From: Aliarcobacter vitoriensis
Lineage (GTDB): Bacteria; Campylobacterota; Campylobacteria; Campylobacterales; Arcobacteraceae
NCBI RefSeq assembly: GCF_003316695.1
Contig: NZ_PDKB01000002.1
Span: forward strand, 62,001 to 126,000
Reading direction: 5' to 3'
Length of the DNA: 64,000 nt
In this document: piece by piece, positions 1-8,678 of the stretch
Numbering within the stretch: the first letter of the stretch is position 1
Layout of the letters: every line of letters starts with the position of its first letter
Program-made: the position numbers and the translations under genes
The notes under the pieces: generated by a model
What the model saw: only the letters and a program-made list of their open reading frames with translations
Told to the model about the DNA's origin: nothing
Database searches by the model: none

Positions 1-554
1 TTATAAATCACAAAATGAGTCAATCTATTATTTATGATAGCTTAGATGAACCAAAATTTCAAGATTATGAAAATTATGTAAAAATAAATCATGATTTTGG
101 TTCTATATCTGGAAAAGTTATTTACAATATGGATGACAATGAGATTGTTGAAAGTAGTGTAGACAATAGTTTTACTTATGAAAATTTTACTTTAAGTGCT
201 GGATATTATAAAACAAAAAAAACAAATAATGATTTTAACGATAGAGATGACTTAGAATCATATAGGCTAAATACTTCATATAAAATAGCAAAAGATTACT
301 CTGTTGGATATTATGAAAACTATAACTTAGAAGAAAAGCTAAGAAATAAACAAGGAGTAAGATTAAATATTGATGATGATTGCTGGAATTTAGATTTAAG
401 GCTAGAAAAAGAAATTACTCCAAGAAGTAGTTATAGAAGTGGTGGAACACGATATGATAGCCATGAACAAACTATAGTTTATGCTGTTTTAATGTTAAAA
501 CCAATTGGAGGAATAAGACAAAAATATAAAGTAAGTGATAATGAACCAAGATAA
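1..554 (+). CDS. lptD: LPS-assembly outer membrane protein LptD, C-terminal part (5' end outside window)
   Basis: The reading frame is open from the first bases, so the ATG at 15 is internal and the gene starts before the window. The visible ~180 residues alternate hydrophilic turns with short beta-strand-like stretches rich in Tyr, Asn and Asp, as expected of an outer-membrane barrel. A CW-x-LDLRLEKEITPRSS segment near the end resembles the last strands of LptD, which inserts lipopolysaccharide into the outer membrane. Its 3' end overlaps the next gene. The LptD assignment rests on this C-terminal pattern and on position before a phosphoribosyltransferase gene and pnp, an order I recall from other Campylobacterota. 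Another barrel protein is possible. Confidence 0.65.
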   Translation, partial: INHKMSQSIIYDSLDEPKFQDYENYVKINHDFGSISGKVIYNMDDNEIVESSVDNSFTYENFTLSAGYYKTKKTNNDFNDRDDLESYRLNTSYKIAKDYSVGYYENYNLEEKLRNKQGVRLNIDDDCWNLDLRLEKEITPRSSYRSGGTRYDSHEQTIVYAVLMLKPIGGIRQKYKVSDNEPR

Positions 555-1200
555 GATTTTTTTTAAAAATAGAAAAGAAGCTTCTTTACAATTACTTGAT
601 GTTCTACCAGTTGAAAGTATGAAGCTAGAAAAGTGGATAGTGATTGGTTGTTCTTATGGTGGATATGAAATGTCTAAAATTATAGCAGAGGCTTTAAATG
701 CAGATTTTGATATTATGTTTAGTCAAAAAATATTTGCACCAAATAATGAGGAGTGTGAAATAGCAGTTGTTACCGAACTTGAAGAGGTTTTAATCCACGA
801 AGAGTTGGTAAAAGCTTTTGATATAAATTTAGATTCAATTTATTTGAAATCAAAAGATATATATGATAGCAGTATTAAAATATTAGCAAATAGATTTAGA
901 CAAAATGAAAAATTACAAAATTTACTTGGTAAAAATGTTTTAATTATAGATGAAGATATAAATGTTGGATTGGTAGTAATGGCTTGTATAAAAACTATTA
1001 TTAATCAAAAAGTAAAATCTTTAAGTGTTGCAACTCCTATTTTATCAACAGCAAGTATTTCTACAGTTGATAGAATCACTGATGATTTGTATTATATAAA
1101 AAAGCTTGAACATTATATAGAAGCTGATTACTACTATGAAAATTTAGAGGAATTAACTTTTGAAGATATTGAAAGAATTAAAAATGAAGGAAAAAAATGA
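541..1200 (+). CDS. Phosphoribosyltransferase-like protein
   Basis: About 220 residues with a type I phosphoribosyltransferase-like layout. An early GCSYGGYEMSKIIAEALNADFDIMF segment resembles the GG-x-x-A region of ComF/PRTase-like proteins, and a hydrophobic stretch ending in LIIDEDINVGL (about residue 143) sits where the PRPP-binding loop D-[DE]-x-x-x-T/G is found. The substrate cannot be read from sequence. The ATG at 541 overlaps lptD by 14 nt; a GTG at 535 is an alternative start and neither has a strong Shine-Dalgarno. The stop overlaps the pnp start (ATGA), so this protein is translationally coupled to pnp. It is probably a nucleotide-salvage or regulatory PRTase. Confidence 0.6.
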   Translation: MNQDKIFFKNRKEASLQLLDVLPVESMKLEKWIVIGCSYGGYEMSKIIAEALNADFDIMFSQKIFAPNNEECEIAVVTELEEVLIHEELVKAFDINLDSIYLKSKDIYDSSIKILANRFRQNEKLQNLLGKNVLIIDEDINVGLVVMACIKTIINQKVKSLSVATPILSTASISTVDRITDDLYYIKKLEHYIEADYYYENLEELTFEDIERIKNEGKK

Positions 1201-3344
1201 CAATAGCATGCGAATTTGAATTAAATGGAAAAAATGAGATATTTGAGTTTAATAAAGTAGCCAAACAAGCAAATGGTTCTGTTTTATTAAAAGTAGGGGA
1301 TGCGGTAATACTAGCAACTGTTGCTTGTGAATTTGATAATCCAGTAAGTGAAGATTTTACACCATTAACAGTTCAATATATTGAGAAAACTTATGCATCA
1401 GCAAAATTACCTGGAGGTTTTATAAAAAGAGAAGGGAAACCTAGCGATTTTGAAACTTTAACTTCAAGAGTTATAGATAGAAGTTTAAGACCACTTTTTC
1501 CAAAAGGTTTTGTATATCCAACAACAATAACTGTAATGGTATTGAGTGCAGATAAAAATGTTGATTTACAAACTGTAGCTTTAAATGCAGCTAATGCAGC
1601 ACTATATACTTCAAATTTACCTATAAAAAAATCTGTTTGTGGAGTACGAATTGGGAAAATAGATGGTGAACTTGTGGTAAATCCAAATCAAAATGATTTA
1701 ACTAATTCAACTTTAGATTTGTATATTGCTGGTTCAAAAGATGAACTTTTAATGATAGAAATGAAAAGTATATCTTCATTAGAAGAAAAGAATCACAAAA
1801 CAAATGAAATTGTTGAAGAAAATCTAGTTGAAGCTATAGCTTTTGCACAAAATGCTTTAAAAAATTCAAATATTTCTTATGAAAATGGTTTTGAAAAAGC
1901 TTGTAAAGAAAAAGCTATTGTTGAACTTGTAGAATTTTCTATTGATGAAAAAGTGATCTCTTATGTAAGAGAAAAATTTTCAAATGATATAAAAGAAGCA
2001 ATTAAAAAATTAGCAAAAAGTGAAAGAGCAACACAATTAAAAGATGTTGCAAAAATAATTTCAAAAAATGAATATTGTATATCAAATGAGATAGAATTTA
2101 ATACAATTTATGAAGCTGTAAGTATAGTAAAAAGAGAACTTGTAAGAGCTATGATTGTAAATGATAGAGTAAGAGCAGATGGAAGAGGGCTTAAAGATGT
2201 AAGACCAATATCTATTGAAACAAATATTTTACCATCAGCTCACTCTTCTTGTTTATTTACAAGAGGTGAAACACAAGCTATTGTTATTGGTACACTTGCT
2301 GGTCATAAAGATGGTCAAATGTACGAAGTTTTAACAGATAAATCAACTTCAATGGAAAACTTTATGGTACATTATAACTTTCCAGGTTTTAGTGTTGGAG
2401 AAGCAAAACCAATATTTGGTGTAGGAAGAAGAGAATTAGGACATGGAAACTTAGCTAAAAAAGCTTTAGAGTCTACAATTGATAAAAAGTTTAGTGATAC
2501 TGTAAGAATTGTATCTGAAATATTAGAGTCAAATGGTTCTTCATCTATGGCAACTGTTTGTGGTGGTTCATTGGCCCTTAAAGCGGCTAGAATTCCAGTT
2601 TCAAATCTTGTAGCTGGAGTTGCTATGGGAATGGTTGTTGAAGATTCTAAATATGCAATATTAACTGATATTATGGGATTAGAAGATCATGATGGAGATA
2701 TGGATTTTAAAGTTGCTGGAACAAAAAATGGTATTACTGCATTGCAAATGGATATAAAACTTGGTGGAATTGAATTAAAAGTTTTAGAAGAAGCTTTACT
2801 TCAAGCAAAAGAAGGAAGAGAACATATTTTAACTATTATGGAAGAAGCATCAAAAGATATCATTTCAAGTAAAGCTTTACCAAAAGTGGAAGAATTTCCA
2901 ATAGATTCATCGAAGATGATGGTAGTTATTGGAAAAGGTGGAGCAACTATAAAAGAAATTATTGAGAAATATTCTGTTAGTATAGATTTAGATAGAGATA
3001 ATGGTATTGTAAAAGTTACTGGAGATAATGAACAAAAAATAAATGATGCTTGTGAATTTATAAAAACCCTTGTAAATAATGCAAATTCTTCAAAACCTCA
3101 ATCTAAAAATATAGATTTTGAAAAGCTATATAGTGTTGATGAAGTCGTATCAGGAAGAGTTGAAAGAGTTGTTGATTTTGGAGCATTTATTCTTTTATCT
3201 AAAGGGGGAGAAGGTTTGTTGCACATCTCTAAAATATCTGATAAAAGAGTTGAAAAAGCAAGTGATGTTTTATCAGTTGGACAAGAAATAGAAATAAAAG
3301 TATTAAAAGTTCAAAAAGATAGAATAGAACTAGGAATGAAATAA
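1197..3344 (+). CDS. pnp: Polyribonucleotide nucleotidyltransferase (PNPase)
   Basis: A 715-residue protein, full length for PNPase, the trimeric phosphorolytic 3'-5' exoribonuclease of the RNA degradosome. Two RNase PH domains are visible: the first carries the FTPLTVQYIEKTYA and GGFIKREGKPS signatures, and the second carries FTRGETQAIVIGTL followed by the MVHYNFPGFSVGE and GRRELGHGNLA motifs. A KH domain follows (VIGKGGATIKEI, around residue 577), then a C-terminal S1 domain (from about residue 645, GRVERVVDFGAFI). The start overlaps the upstream PRTase stop. A hairpin follows the stop at 3372-3410. Confidence 0.97.
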   Translation: MTIACEFELNGKNEIFEFNKVAKQANGSVLLKVGDAVILATVACEFDNPVSEDFTPLTVQYIEKTYASAKLPGGFIKREGKPSDFETLTSRVIDRSLRPLFPKGFVYPTTITVMVLSADKNVDLQTVALNAANAALYTSNLPIKKSVCGVRIGKIDGELVVNPNQNDLTNSTLDLYIAGSKDELLMIEMKSISSLEEKNHKTNEIVEENLVEAIAFAQNALKNSNISYENGFEKACKEKAIVELVEFSIDEKVISYVREKFSNDIKEAIKKLAKSERATQLKDVAKIISKNEYCISNEIEFNTIYEAVSIVKRELVRAMIVNDRVRADGRGLKDVRPISIETNILPSAHSSCLFTRGETQAIVIGTLAGHKDGQMYEVLTDKSTSMENFMVHYNFPGFSVGEAKPIFGVGRRELGHGNLAKKALESTIDKKFSDTVRIVSEILESNGSSSMATVCGGSLALKAARIPVSNLVAGVAMGMVVEDSKYAILTDIMGLEDHDGDMDFKVAGTKNGITALQMDIKLGGIELKVLEEALLQAKEGREHILTIMEEASKDIISSKALPKVEEFPIDSSKMMVVIGKGGATIKEIIEKYSVSIDLDRDNGIVKVTGDNEQKINDACEFIKTLVNNANSSKPQSKNIDFEKLYSVDEVVSGRVERVVDFGAFILLSKGGEGLLHISKISDKRVEKASDVLSVGQEIEIKVLKVQKDRIELGMK

Positions 3345-3371
3345 GTTAATAATATATGAATATTATGATGT

Positions 3372-3410
3372 ACATAGAGAAATATAATTTTAAATTAATA
3401 ATTTCTATGT
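3372..3410 (+). terminator. Probable terminator hairpin after pnp
   Basis: An inverted repeat with ACATAGA-type left arm and TTTCTATGT right arm, one bulged base, and an AT-rich loop, lies 27 bases after the pnp stop and before the cheY Shine-Dalgarno. The T-run is weak, so termination is inferred from position and structure. Confidence 0.5.
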
Positions 3411-3453
3411 TAGGATAGTAAAATTTTAAATTGTAAGAATCTAAGGGGTTTAT

Positions 3454-3822
3454 ATGGCTAAGCTTTTAATAGTAGATGACTCAACTATGCTAAGAGATAT
3501 GTTAAACTATGCTTTAAATGAAGGTGGTTATACAGATGTTATTGAAGCGGTTGATGGTGTAGATGGTCTAGCTAAAGCAAAAACTACGAATTTTGATCTA
3601 GTAATTACAGATGTTAATATGCCAAATATGGATGGATTAACTCTAATTGGGGAACTTAGAAAAATTCCTCATTATTCAAAAATACCAATTTTAGTTCTTA
3701 CAACAGAACGAAGTGATGAGATGAAAGCAAAAGGTAAGATAGCTGGTGCTACAGGATGGATTGTTAAACCTTTTGTACCTGATCAGTTATTAAAGGCTGT
3801 AAATATAGTATTAAGTAGATAA
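3454..3822 (+). CDS. cheY: Chemotaxis response regulator CheY
   Basis: A single 122-residue receiver domain without output domain. The acidic pair D8-D9, phosphoacceptor D53 (in DLVITDVNMPNMDG), switch Thr in the VLTTE segment and conserved Lys in VKPF are all present. Phospho-CheY binds the flagellar switch to change rotation. It opens the cheYARDB operon: AAGGGG lies just before the ATG and cheA starts 16 nt after the stop. A stand-alone CheY beside a CheA without a receiver domain suggests this is the direct phosphate acceptor, although CheY copies elsewhere in the genome cannot be excluded. Confidence 0.93.
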   Translation: MAKLLIVDDSTMLRDMLNYALNEGGYTDVIEAVDGVDGLAKAKTTNFDLVITDVNMPNMDGLTLIGELRKIPHYSKIPILVLTTERSDEMKAKGKIAGATGWIVKPFVPDQLLKAVNIVLSR

Positions 3823-3838
3823 ATAGGGGGAACTTGAT

Positions 3839-5911
3839 ATGTCATTTGATATTTCTAAATATAGAGAAATGTTTTTAGAGGAAGCTACAGAGCTTTTCGA
3901 ATCAGCAGATAATGTGTTATTAGAAGCTGAGAATAACGGGACGCTAACAGATGATGAAATGGGACAACTTTTCCGAGATGTTCATACATTAAAGGGTAGT
4001 GGAGCTTCTGTTGAGTTATCATATTTCGCAGAGTTTACTCATGATGTAGAAAATTTGATGGATAAACTTAGAAGTCATAAGATAGAGTATATTCCAGAAA
4101 TGGCAGAAACTCTTATTGATGGGCTAGATGTTATGAAAGAAATTTTGGATCTTGAAGTTTCAGAACAAATAAACAGAGAAAAATTTACTGAAATGACTAG
4201 TTCTTTATTAGAAGAAATTAGAGCTTATTCAAATGGTGCTAAAGTTGTTAGAATTGAACCTGTTTTAGAAACTAAACAAGCAAAAATAGTTCAATCTCAA
4301 TCAAAAACTGAAGAATTAAGTTCTCAAAAAGAGAGCTTTGGATTTTTTAGTGATGAATTAAATATTCAAAGAGATAGAACAGATAAACCTTTTGGTATTT
4401 TTATTGATGATGATGTAGATGATAAAAATTTTGGTTTTTATGATGATGATTTAGAAATAAAATCTAATTCTATTGATGATGATAAATTCAAAATCGACGA
4501 AAGTAAAGATAATTTTGGTTTCTTTGATGATATGCCAAAAATAACACCTAATTCAGTAATGAAATCGAATGATATTGAAGAAAATAGGGTTCAAGAGGAG
4601 AAAGTTGTTTCTGAAAATGATGATTCAACGACTCAAATCACACAATCAAGAAGAGTAAAAAACAGTGATGATGAGTCTAAAAAATCTATATCAAACAATA
4701 ATAATAGTATTAGAGTAAACTTAGATAAAATCGATTTACTAATGACTAATGTAGGTGATTTAGTTATAACAAATGCTATGCTTACTCAATTTTCATCAAC
4801 AATAGAAGATACAAAAACTAGGGGTCCTGTTTTAGAAAGATTAGAACTTCTTGAAAGACATATTAGGGATATGCAAGATAGTATTATGAGTATTAGAATG
4901 GTTCCTATGGATTCAATTTACTCTAAATTTCCTAAAGTTGTAAGAGATATATCAAAAAAACTTAATAAAAAAGTGGAATTTAAACACTATGGTGATAATG
5001 TTGAAATTGATAAAGCCATGATTGAGGGATTAACAGACCCATTAATGCATATTATCAGAAATTCTTTAGACCATGGAATAGAAATGCCAGAAGATAGAAT
5101 AAAATCTGGTAAAAATGATACAGGAACTATTAGTATTTCTGCTGAGCAAGCAAATGGTCAGATGATTATTACTATTGAAGATGATGGAAAAGGTATTGAT
5201 AGTGAAAAAGTAGCTCAAAAAGCACTAGAAAAAGGGCAAATTGATGAAAATCAATATAGTACAATGTCACATAATGAAAAAGCACTTTTAGTATTTGGAG
5301 CTGGAGTTTCAACAGCAGACCAAATTACAGATATTTCTGGTCGTGGTGTAGGAATGGATGTTGTAAAAACAAATATTCATAAACTAGGCGGAATTATAAA
5401 ATTAGATACTGAAATAGGAAGAGGTACTGTAATTACAATTATGCTTCCATTAACTCTTGCAATTTTAGATGGGCTCGATATTAGAGTAGGTGAACAAAAA
5501 TATATTTTACCACTTAGTTCTATTGTGGAATCTTTACAACCAACAGCTGATATGATTAAAAAAATTGGTGATGGAACACAAGATTTATTAATGTTAAGAG
5601 AAGAATTTATTCCTGTTGTTAAACTTCATCAGTTATTTGGATTACAAAAAAGCTTTGAAAAACTTGAAGATGGTATGCTGATTGTTGTAAAATCAGGTAA
5701 TACTAAAGTTGCATTATCTATCGATGAATTTTTAAATCAGCATCAAGTAGTTGTAAAACCTCTTGATAAAAACTTTAGAAGTGTTCAAGGAATTGGTGCA
5801 GCAACAGTACGAGGAGATGGAAGTATAGGATTAATTCTTGATGTTGTAGGAATTATTGATGCTCAAATTAAAATAGAAAGAGATATGAATTCTGTAAGAA
5901 AGGCATCTTAA
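3839..5911 (+). CDS. cheA: Chemotaxis histidine kinase CheA
   Basis: A 690-residue CheA. An N-terminal Hpt domain carries H49 in DVHTLKGSG. A long acidic linker (about 135-285) replaces a recognisable P2 domain and holds four FGFF-like motifs (residues 167, 185, 198, 226). The dimerisation helices follow (about 290-355), then the ATPase domain with N box (RNSLDHGIE), G1 box (DDGKGID) and G2 box (GRGVGMDVV). A C-terminal CheW-like domain from about 545 docks receptors. The protein ends at MNSVRKAS, so the receiver domain fused to CheA in many Campylobacterota is absent. It lies between cheY and cheR in one operon. Confidence 0.95.
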   Translation: MSFDISKYREMFLEEATELFESADNVLLEAENNGTLTDDEMGQLFRDVHTLKGSGASVELSYFAEFTHDVENLMDKLRSHKIEYIPEMAETLIDGLDVMKEILDLEVSEQINREKFTEMTSSLLEEIRAYSNGAKVVRIEPVLETKQAKIVQSQSKTEELSSQKESFGFFSDELNIQRDRTDKPFGIFIDDDVDDKNFGFYDDDLEIKSNSIDDDKFKIDESKDNFGFFDDMPKITPNSVMKSNDIEENRVQEEKVVSENDDSTTQITQSRRVKNSDDESKKSISNNNNSIRVNLDKIDLLMTNVGDLVITNAMLTQFSSTIEDTKTRGPVLERLELLERHIRDMQDSIMSIRMVPMDSIYSKFPKVVRDISKKLNKKVEFKHYGDNVEIDKAMIEGLTDPLMHIIRNSLDHGIEMPEDRIKSGKNDTGTISISAEQANGQMIITIEDDGKGIDSEKVAQKALEKGQIDENQYSTMSHNEKALLVFGAGVSTADQITDISGRGVGMDVVKTNIHKLGGIIKLDTEIGRGTVITIMLPLTLAILDGLDIRVGEQKYILPLSSIVESLQPTADMIKKIGDGTQDLLMLREEFIPVVKLHQLFGLQKSFEKLEDGMLIVVKSGNTKVALSIDEFLNQHQVVVKPLDKNFRSVQGIGAATVRGDGSIGLILDVVGIIDAQIKIERDMNSVRKAS
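4337..4549 (+). repeat. Four degenerate FGFF-D-D repeats in the CheA linker
   Basis: Four imperfect copies of an aromatic-acidic motif occur at residues 167 (FGFFSDELNI), 185 (FGIFIDDDVD), 198 (FGFYDDDLEI) and 226 (FGFFDDMPKI). They lie in a Ser/Asp/Glu/Asn-rich, presumably disordered linker where P2 (the CheY/CheB docking domain) would be expected. The pattern looks like repeated short linear binding motifs. Confidence 0.7.
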
Positions 5912-5919
5912 GAATACAA

Positions 5920-6765
5920 ATGTCATATACAATAGAAGATGTTCATAATAAGATAAAAAAGCTTCTTTATTCTCTAACAGGTATTACCCTTACAGAGAAT
6001 AAAGATATTATGATTTCAAACAGAATAGATAAATTAAGAAGAAATTGTAACTATTATGGTGATATTATGGAGTTACTCATATCAATTGAACAGGGTAAAA
6101 ATGTTACAGAATTTATAAACTCTTTCACTACAAATAAAACTCATTTTTTTAGAGAAGATTTTCATTTTATAGATTTAAAGAATAGAGTTTTACCTGAATT
6201 ATATAAAGCAGGGCAAAAAGCTTCTATTTGGTGTTCTGCTTCATCAACAGGAGAAGAACCGTATTCTATTGCTATGACAGTTTTAGAAACAAATGAGGAA
6301 TTGCACTATAATATTCAAGCATCAATAACAGCAACGGACATAGATACAAATGTTTTACAATATGCAGCAGATGGAATATATAGATATTCGAAGTCATCAA
6401 AAGAATTTCCTTCTTGGATAAAACCTCAAAAATATTTCAAAAAAAGAGTGCAAGAAAATCTTACAGGTGAAGAAATACTAATAAAAGTAAAAGATGAACT
6501 AAAAAGAATGATAACCTTTCATGTAATGAATTTAAATGATGATAGTTATCCATTCTCAAATAATCAATTTGATGTTATTTTTTGTAGGAACGTTTTAATA
6601 TATTTTTCTGTTGAAGACCAAAATAATATCCTAAAAAAGATTTTTAAACATCTTAAAATAGGTGGAACTTTATATATAGGACATTCAGAAAATCCTCAAG
6701 ATTTGATACATTATGTAAGAAGAGTAGGACAAAATATCTTTGTAAAAGAGAAAGATTTAATATGA
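5920..6765 (+). CDS. cheR: Chemoreceptor glutamate methyltransferase CheR
   Basis: 281 residues, normal for CheR. A helical N-terminal domain ends in TTNKTHFFRE, the family signature with substrate-side Arg. The SAM-binding domain follows, with WCSASSTGEEPYS (about residue 104), the TATDID acidic motif and IFCRNVLIYF (about 225). It methylates receptor glutamates with S-adenosylmethionine for adaptation. The spacer after cheA is 8 nt with a poor Shine-Dalgarno, suggesting coupling to cheA translation. The 3' end overlaps cheD by 4 nt. Confidence 0.95.
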   Translation: MSYTIEDVHNKIKKLLYSLTGITLTENKDIMISNRIDKLRRNCNYYGDIMELLISIEQGKNVTEFINSFTTNKTHFFREDFHFIDLKNRVLPELYKAGQKASIWCSASSTGEEPYSIAMTVLETNEELHYNIQASITATDIDTNVLQYAADGIYRYSKSSKEFPSWIKPQKYFKKRVQENLTGEEILIKVKDELKRMITFHVMNLNDDSYPFSNNQFDVIFCRNVLIYFSVEDQNNILKKIFKHLKIGGTLYIGHSENPQDLIHYVRRVGQNIFVKEKDLI

Positions 6766-7436
6766 TTACTATAGGTAGAAAAGATGGGAATATTGAAAAA
6801 ATTTCTTCTACAAAGATTACACAGAAAACAAAAGGATATAGTACCCATACTGTTTTGGGTGGAGAGTTTGCAGTTGTATCAGACGATGACGAAGTAGCAC
6901 TTAAAACTCTTTTAGGATCTTGTGTTGCTTTAATGTTTTATGATAGAAAAAAAAGAATAAAAAGTATGAACCATTTTCTATTACCAGATACGAATGATAA
7001 TACAAATGATATGAAATATGGGTTATATTCTGTTGAAGCTATGCTAAATGAAATGTATAAAATGGGATGTTCTAAATCAGATATTATTGCAAAAATATCT
7101 GGTGGGGCTGATATTATGAACTTAAACCTTAGTAGTTCAATAGGTCAAAGAAATGTAAGCTTTGCAAAAGAGTTCTGCCATAAAGAGGGATTTAGGGTTA
7201 TCTCTGAACACACAAGAGGAGAGCATGGTAGATTAATACTACTTGCAAATGATTTTGAAACATTTATTAAAGTTACTCAAAAATCTGAAACTGATAATAA
7301 AATTTTATCTAATGAAAAATCATTACAAATTGAAATTACTAAAGCTCCAGTTATTAAAGAATACACTGGTGGAGTTGAACTTTTTGGTAAAGACAAAAAT
7401 AAATTTGAACAAACAATGGAAATTGAACTTTTTTAA
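6762..7436 (+). CDS. cheD: Chemoreceptor glutamine deamidase CheD
   Basis: 224 residues. The catalytic Cys lies in LLGSCVAL (C54) and the His in MNHFLLP (H71), with the conserved Gly-rich K-x-SGGA segment near residue 110 and HTRGEHGR near 148. CheD deamidates receptor glutamines and in some bacteria interacts with a CheY phosphatase. The C-terminal 50 residues after the core are divergent and end in a CheB/CheC-interaction-like acidic tail of unknown role. The start overlaps cheR (ATGA) and cheB follows after 21 nt. Confidence 0.93.
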   Translation: MITIGRKDGNIEKISSTKITQKTKGYSTHTVLGGEFAVVSDDDEVALKTLLGSCVALMFYDRKKRIKSMNHFLLPDTNDNTNDMKYGLYSVEAMLNEMYKMGCSKSDIIAKISGGADIMNLNLSSSIGQRNVSFAKEFCHKEGFRVISEHTRGEHGRLILLANDFETFIKVTQKSETDNKILSNEKSLQIEITKAPVIKEYTGGVELFGKDKNKFEQTMEIELF

Positions 7437-7457
7437 TAATATTTATAGGATAAATTT

Positions 7458-8531
7458 ATGTATACTGTATTGATAATAGATGATTCAGCTTCAATGAGAA
7501 GAGTTTTAAAGGATATGATAAACTCTATTGATGAATTTGAAGTTATAGATGTAGCAAATGATGCTTATGAAGCAAGAGAAAAAATAAAAGAATATGAACC
7601 CGACTTAGTAACAATAGACATAAATATGCCAAAGATGGATGGAGTTACATTCTTAAGAAATCTAAATAGACTTCATCCTATGCCGGCAGTTGTAATATCT
7701 GGAGAGAGTGTAAGAGGAAGTGATATTTTTGATGATGGTGCAGTTGGATTTATTCCAAAACCAGAGATGGGTGAGTCTATGGAATCTTTTAATGATAGAA
7801 TAAAAGATACTCTTTTAAGTTTAACATTTCTACTTAAAAAATATACCTTAAAAAAACCTAAACCACAAAAAAAAGGTTATATCCAAACTCAAAATGTTGA
7901 TTATAAGGTCCATCCTGATGAAGTTATTCCTCTTCGCGCGGCAACTTTTAGTGGACAAAAGGTCATAGCTATTGGTTCTTCAACTGGTGGAGTAGAATCT
8001 TTATTAAGAGTATTTAGTAAACTACCATCTAATTTACCACCAATTGTTATAACTCAACATATTCCTTATGGATTTTCTAACTCTTTTGCACAAAGACTAA
8101 ATGACTATTCAAATGTAAATGTATGTGAAGCTAAAGATGGTATGATTTTGGAAAGAGGGCATGGGTATTTAGCTCCTGGAAATATGCACTTAACAATAGA
8201 AAAAATTGGTAATGAACTAAGAACAAAATTATTGGATACTAAAAAAGTAAGCCAACATAAACCTAGTGTTGATGTACTTTTTCGTTCTGTAAACAATACA
8301 GTTGGTGGAAGTGCTATGGCTGTTATGATGACAGGAATGGGAGATGATGGAACTATTGCTATGAAAGAACTATTTGATAATGGAGCATATACAATTGCCC
8401 AAAATGAAGCTAGTTGTGTTGTATTTGGAATGCCAATGAAAGCCATACAAGCTGGAGCTGTTAAAGATATTGTTCATTTAGATGAAATTGCTGATTATAT
8501 AATTTCTTTTTCAAATGGTAAAATTAGATAA
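7458..8531 (+). CDS. cheB: Protein-glutamate methylesterase/deamidase CheB
   Basis: 357 residues: an N-terminal receiver (D8, D9, phosphoacceptor D54), a linker (about 125-160) and a C-terminal methylesterase. The catalytic triad positions are visible as Ser in IGSSTGGVES (about 173), His in TQHIPYGFS (about 200) and Asp in TGMGDDG (about 296). It removes receptor methyl groups after phosphorylation by CheA. It is the last gene of the che operon and is followed by a strong hairpin at 8542-8587. Confidence 0.95.
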   Translation: MYTVLIIDDSASMRRVLKDMINSIDEFEVIDVANDAYEAREKIKEYEPDLVTIDINMPKMDGVTFLRNLNRLHPMPAVVISGESVRGSDIFDDGAVGFIPKPEMGESMESFNDRIKDTLLSLTFLLKKYTLKKPKPQKKGYIQTQNVDYKVHPDEVIPLRAATFSGQKVIAIGSSTGGVESLLRVFSKLPSNLPPIVITQHIPYGFSNSFAQRLNDYSNVNVCEAKDGMILERGHGYLAPGNMHLTIEKIGNELRTKLLDTKKVSQHKPSVDVLFRSVNNTVGGSAMAVMMTGMGDDGTIAMKELFDNGAYTIAQNEASCVVFGMPMKAIQAGAVKDIVHLDEIADYIISFSNGKIR

Positions 8532-8541
8532 TTGTATAAAG

Positions 8542-8587
8542 ATAAATAATTCTATGTAAACTATTAAGATTGCATAGAATTATTTAT
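8542..8587 (+). terminator. Terminator after the che operon
   Basis: A perfect 15-bp inverted repeat (left arm 8542-8556, right arm 8573-8587, 16-nt loop) lies 10 bases after the cheB stop. Its core TTCTATG/CATAGAA echoes the hairpin after pnp. Its AT-rich arms give T-runs on both strands. Confidence 0.65.
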
Positions 8588-8589
8588 TT

Positions 8590-8617
8590 AGTATTGAAAA
8601 CTATAATTTTCAAACCA
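8590..8617. other. difH: Candidate chromosomal dif (difH) site beside xerH
   Basis: Two 7-bp arms TTGAAAA (8594-8600) and TTTTCAA (8607-8613) flank a 6-bp spacer CTATAA. Two inverted recombinase arms around a 6-bp crossover region is the architecture of Xer sites. From memory, the core GAAAA-CTATAA-TTTTC closely resembles the difSL site of the streptococcal single-recombinase XerS system. The site lies 65 bp upstream of xerH, as single-recombinase dif sites often do. The exact outer limits are a guess. Confidence 0.6.
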
Positions 8618-8678
8618 ATATTAATATATATTTTGATACAATCTTTTTATTAAATACAACCCATTATAAAGGTTCTCT

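Noticed and set aside
3345-3453. Riboswitch between pnp and cheY
   Set aside because: Only a simple hairpin with AT-rich loop is visible, better explained as a terminator.
8105-8446. Minus-strand open frame inside cheB (113 codons)
   Set aside because: It lies wholly within the strongly supported cheB and has no family pattern or ribosome-binding site.
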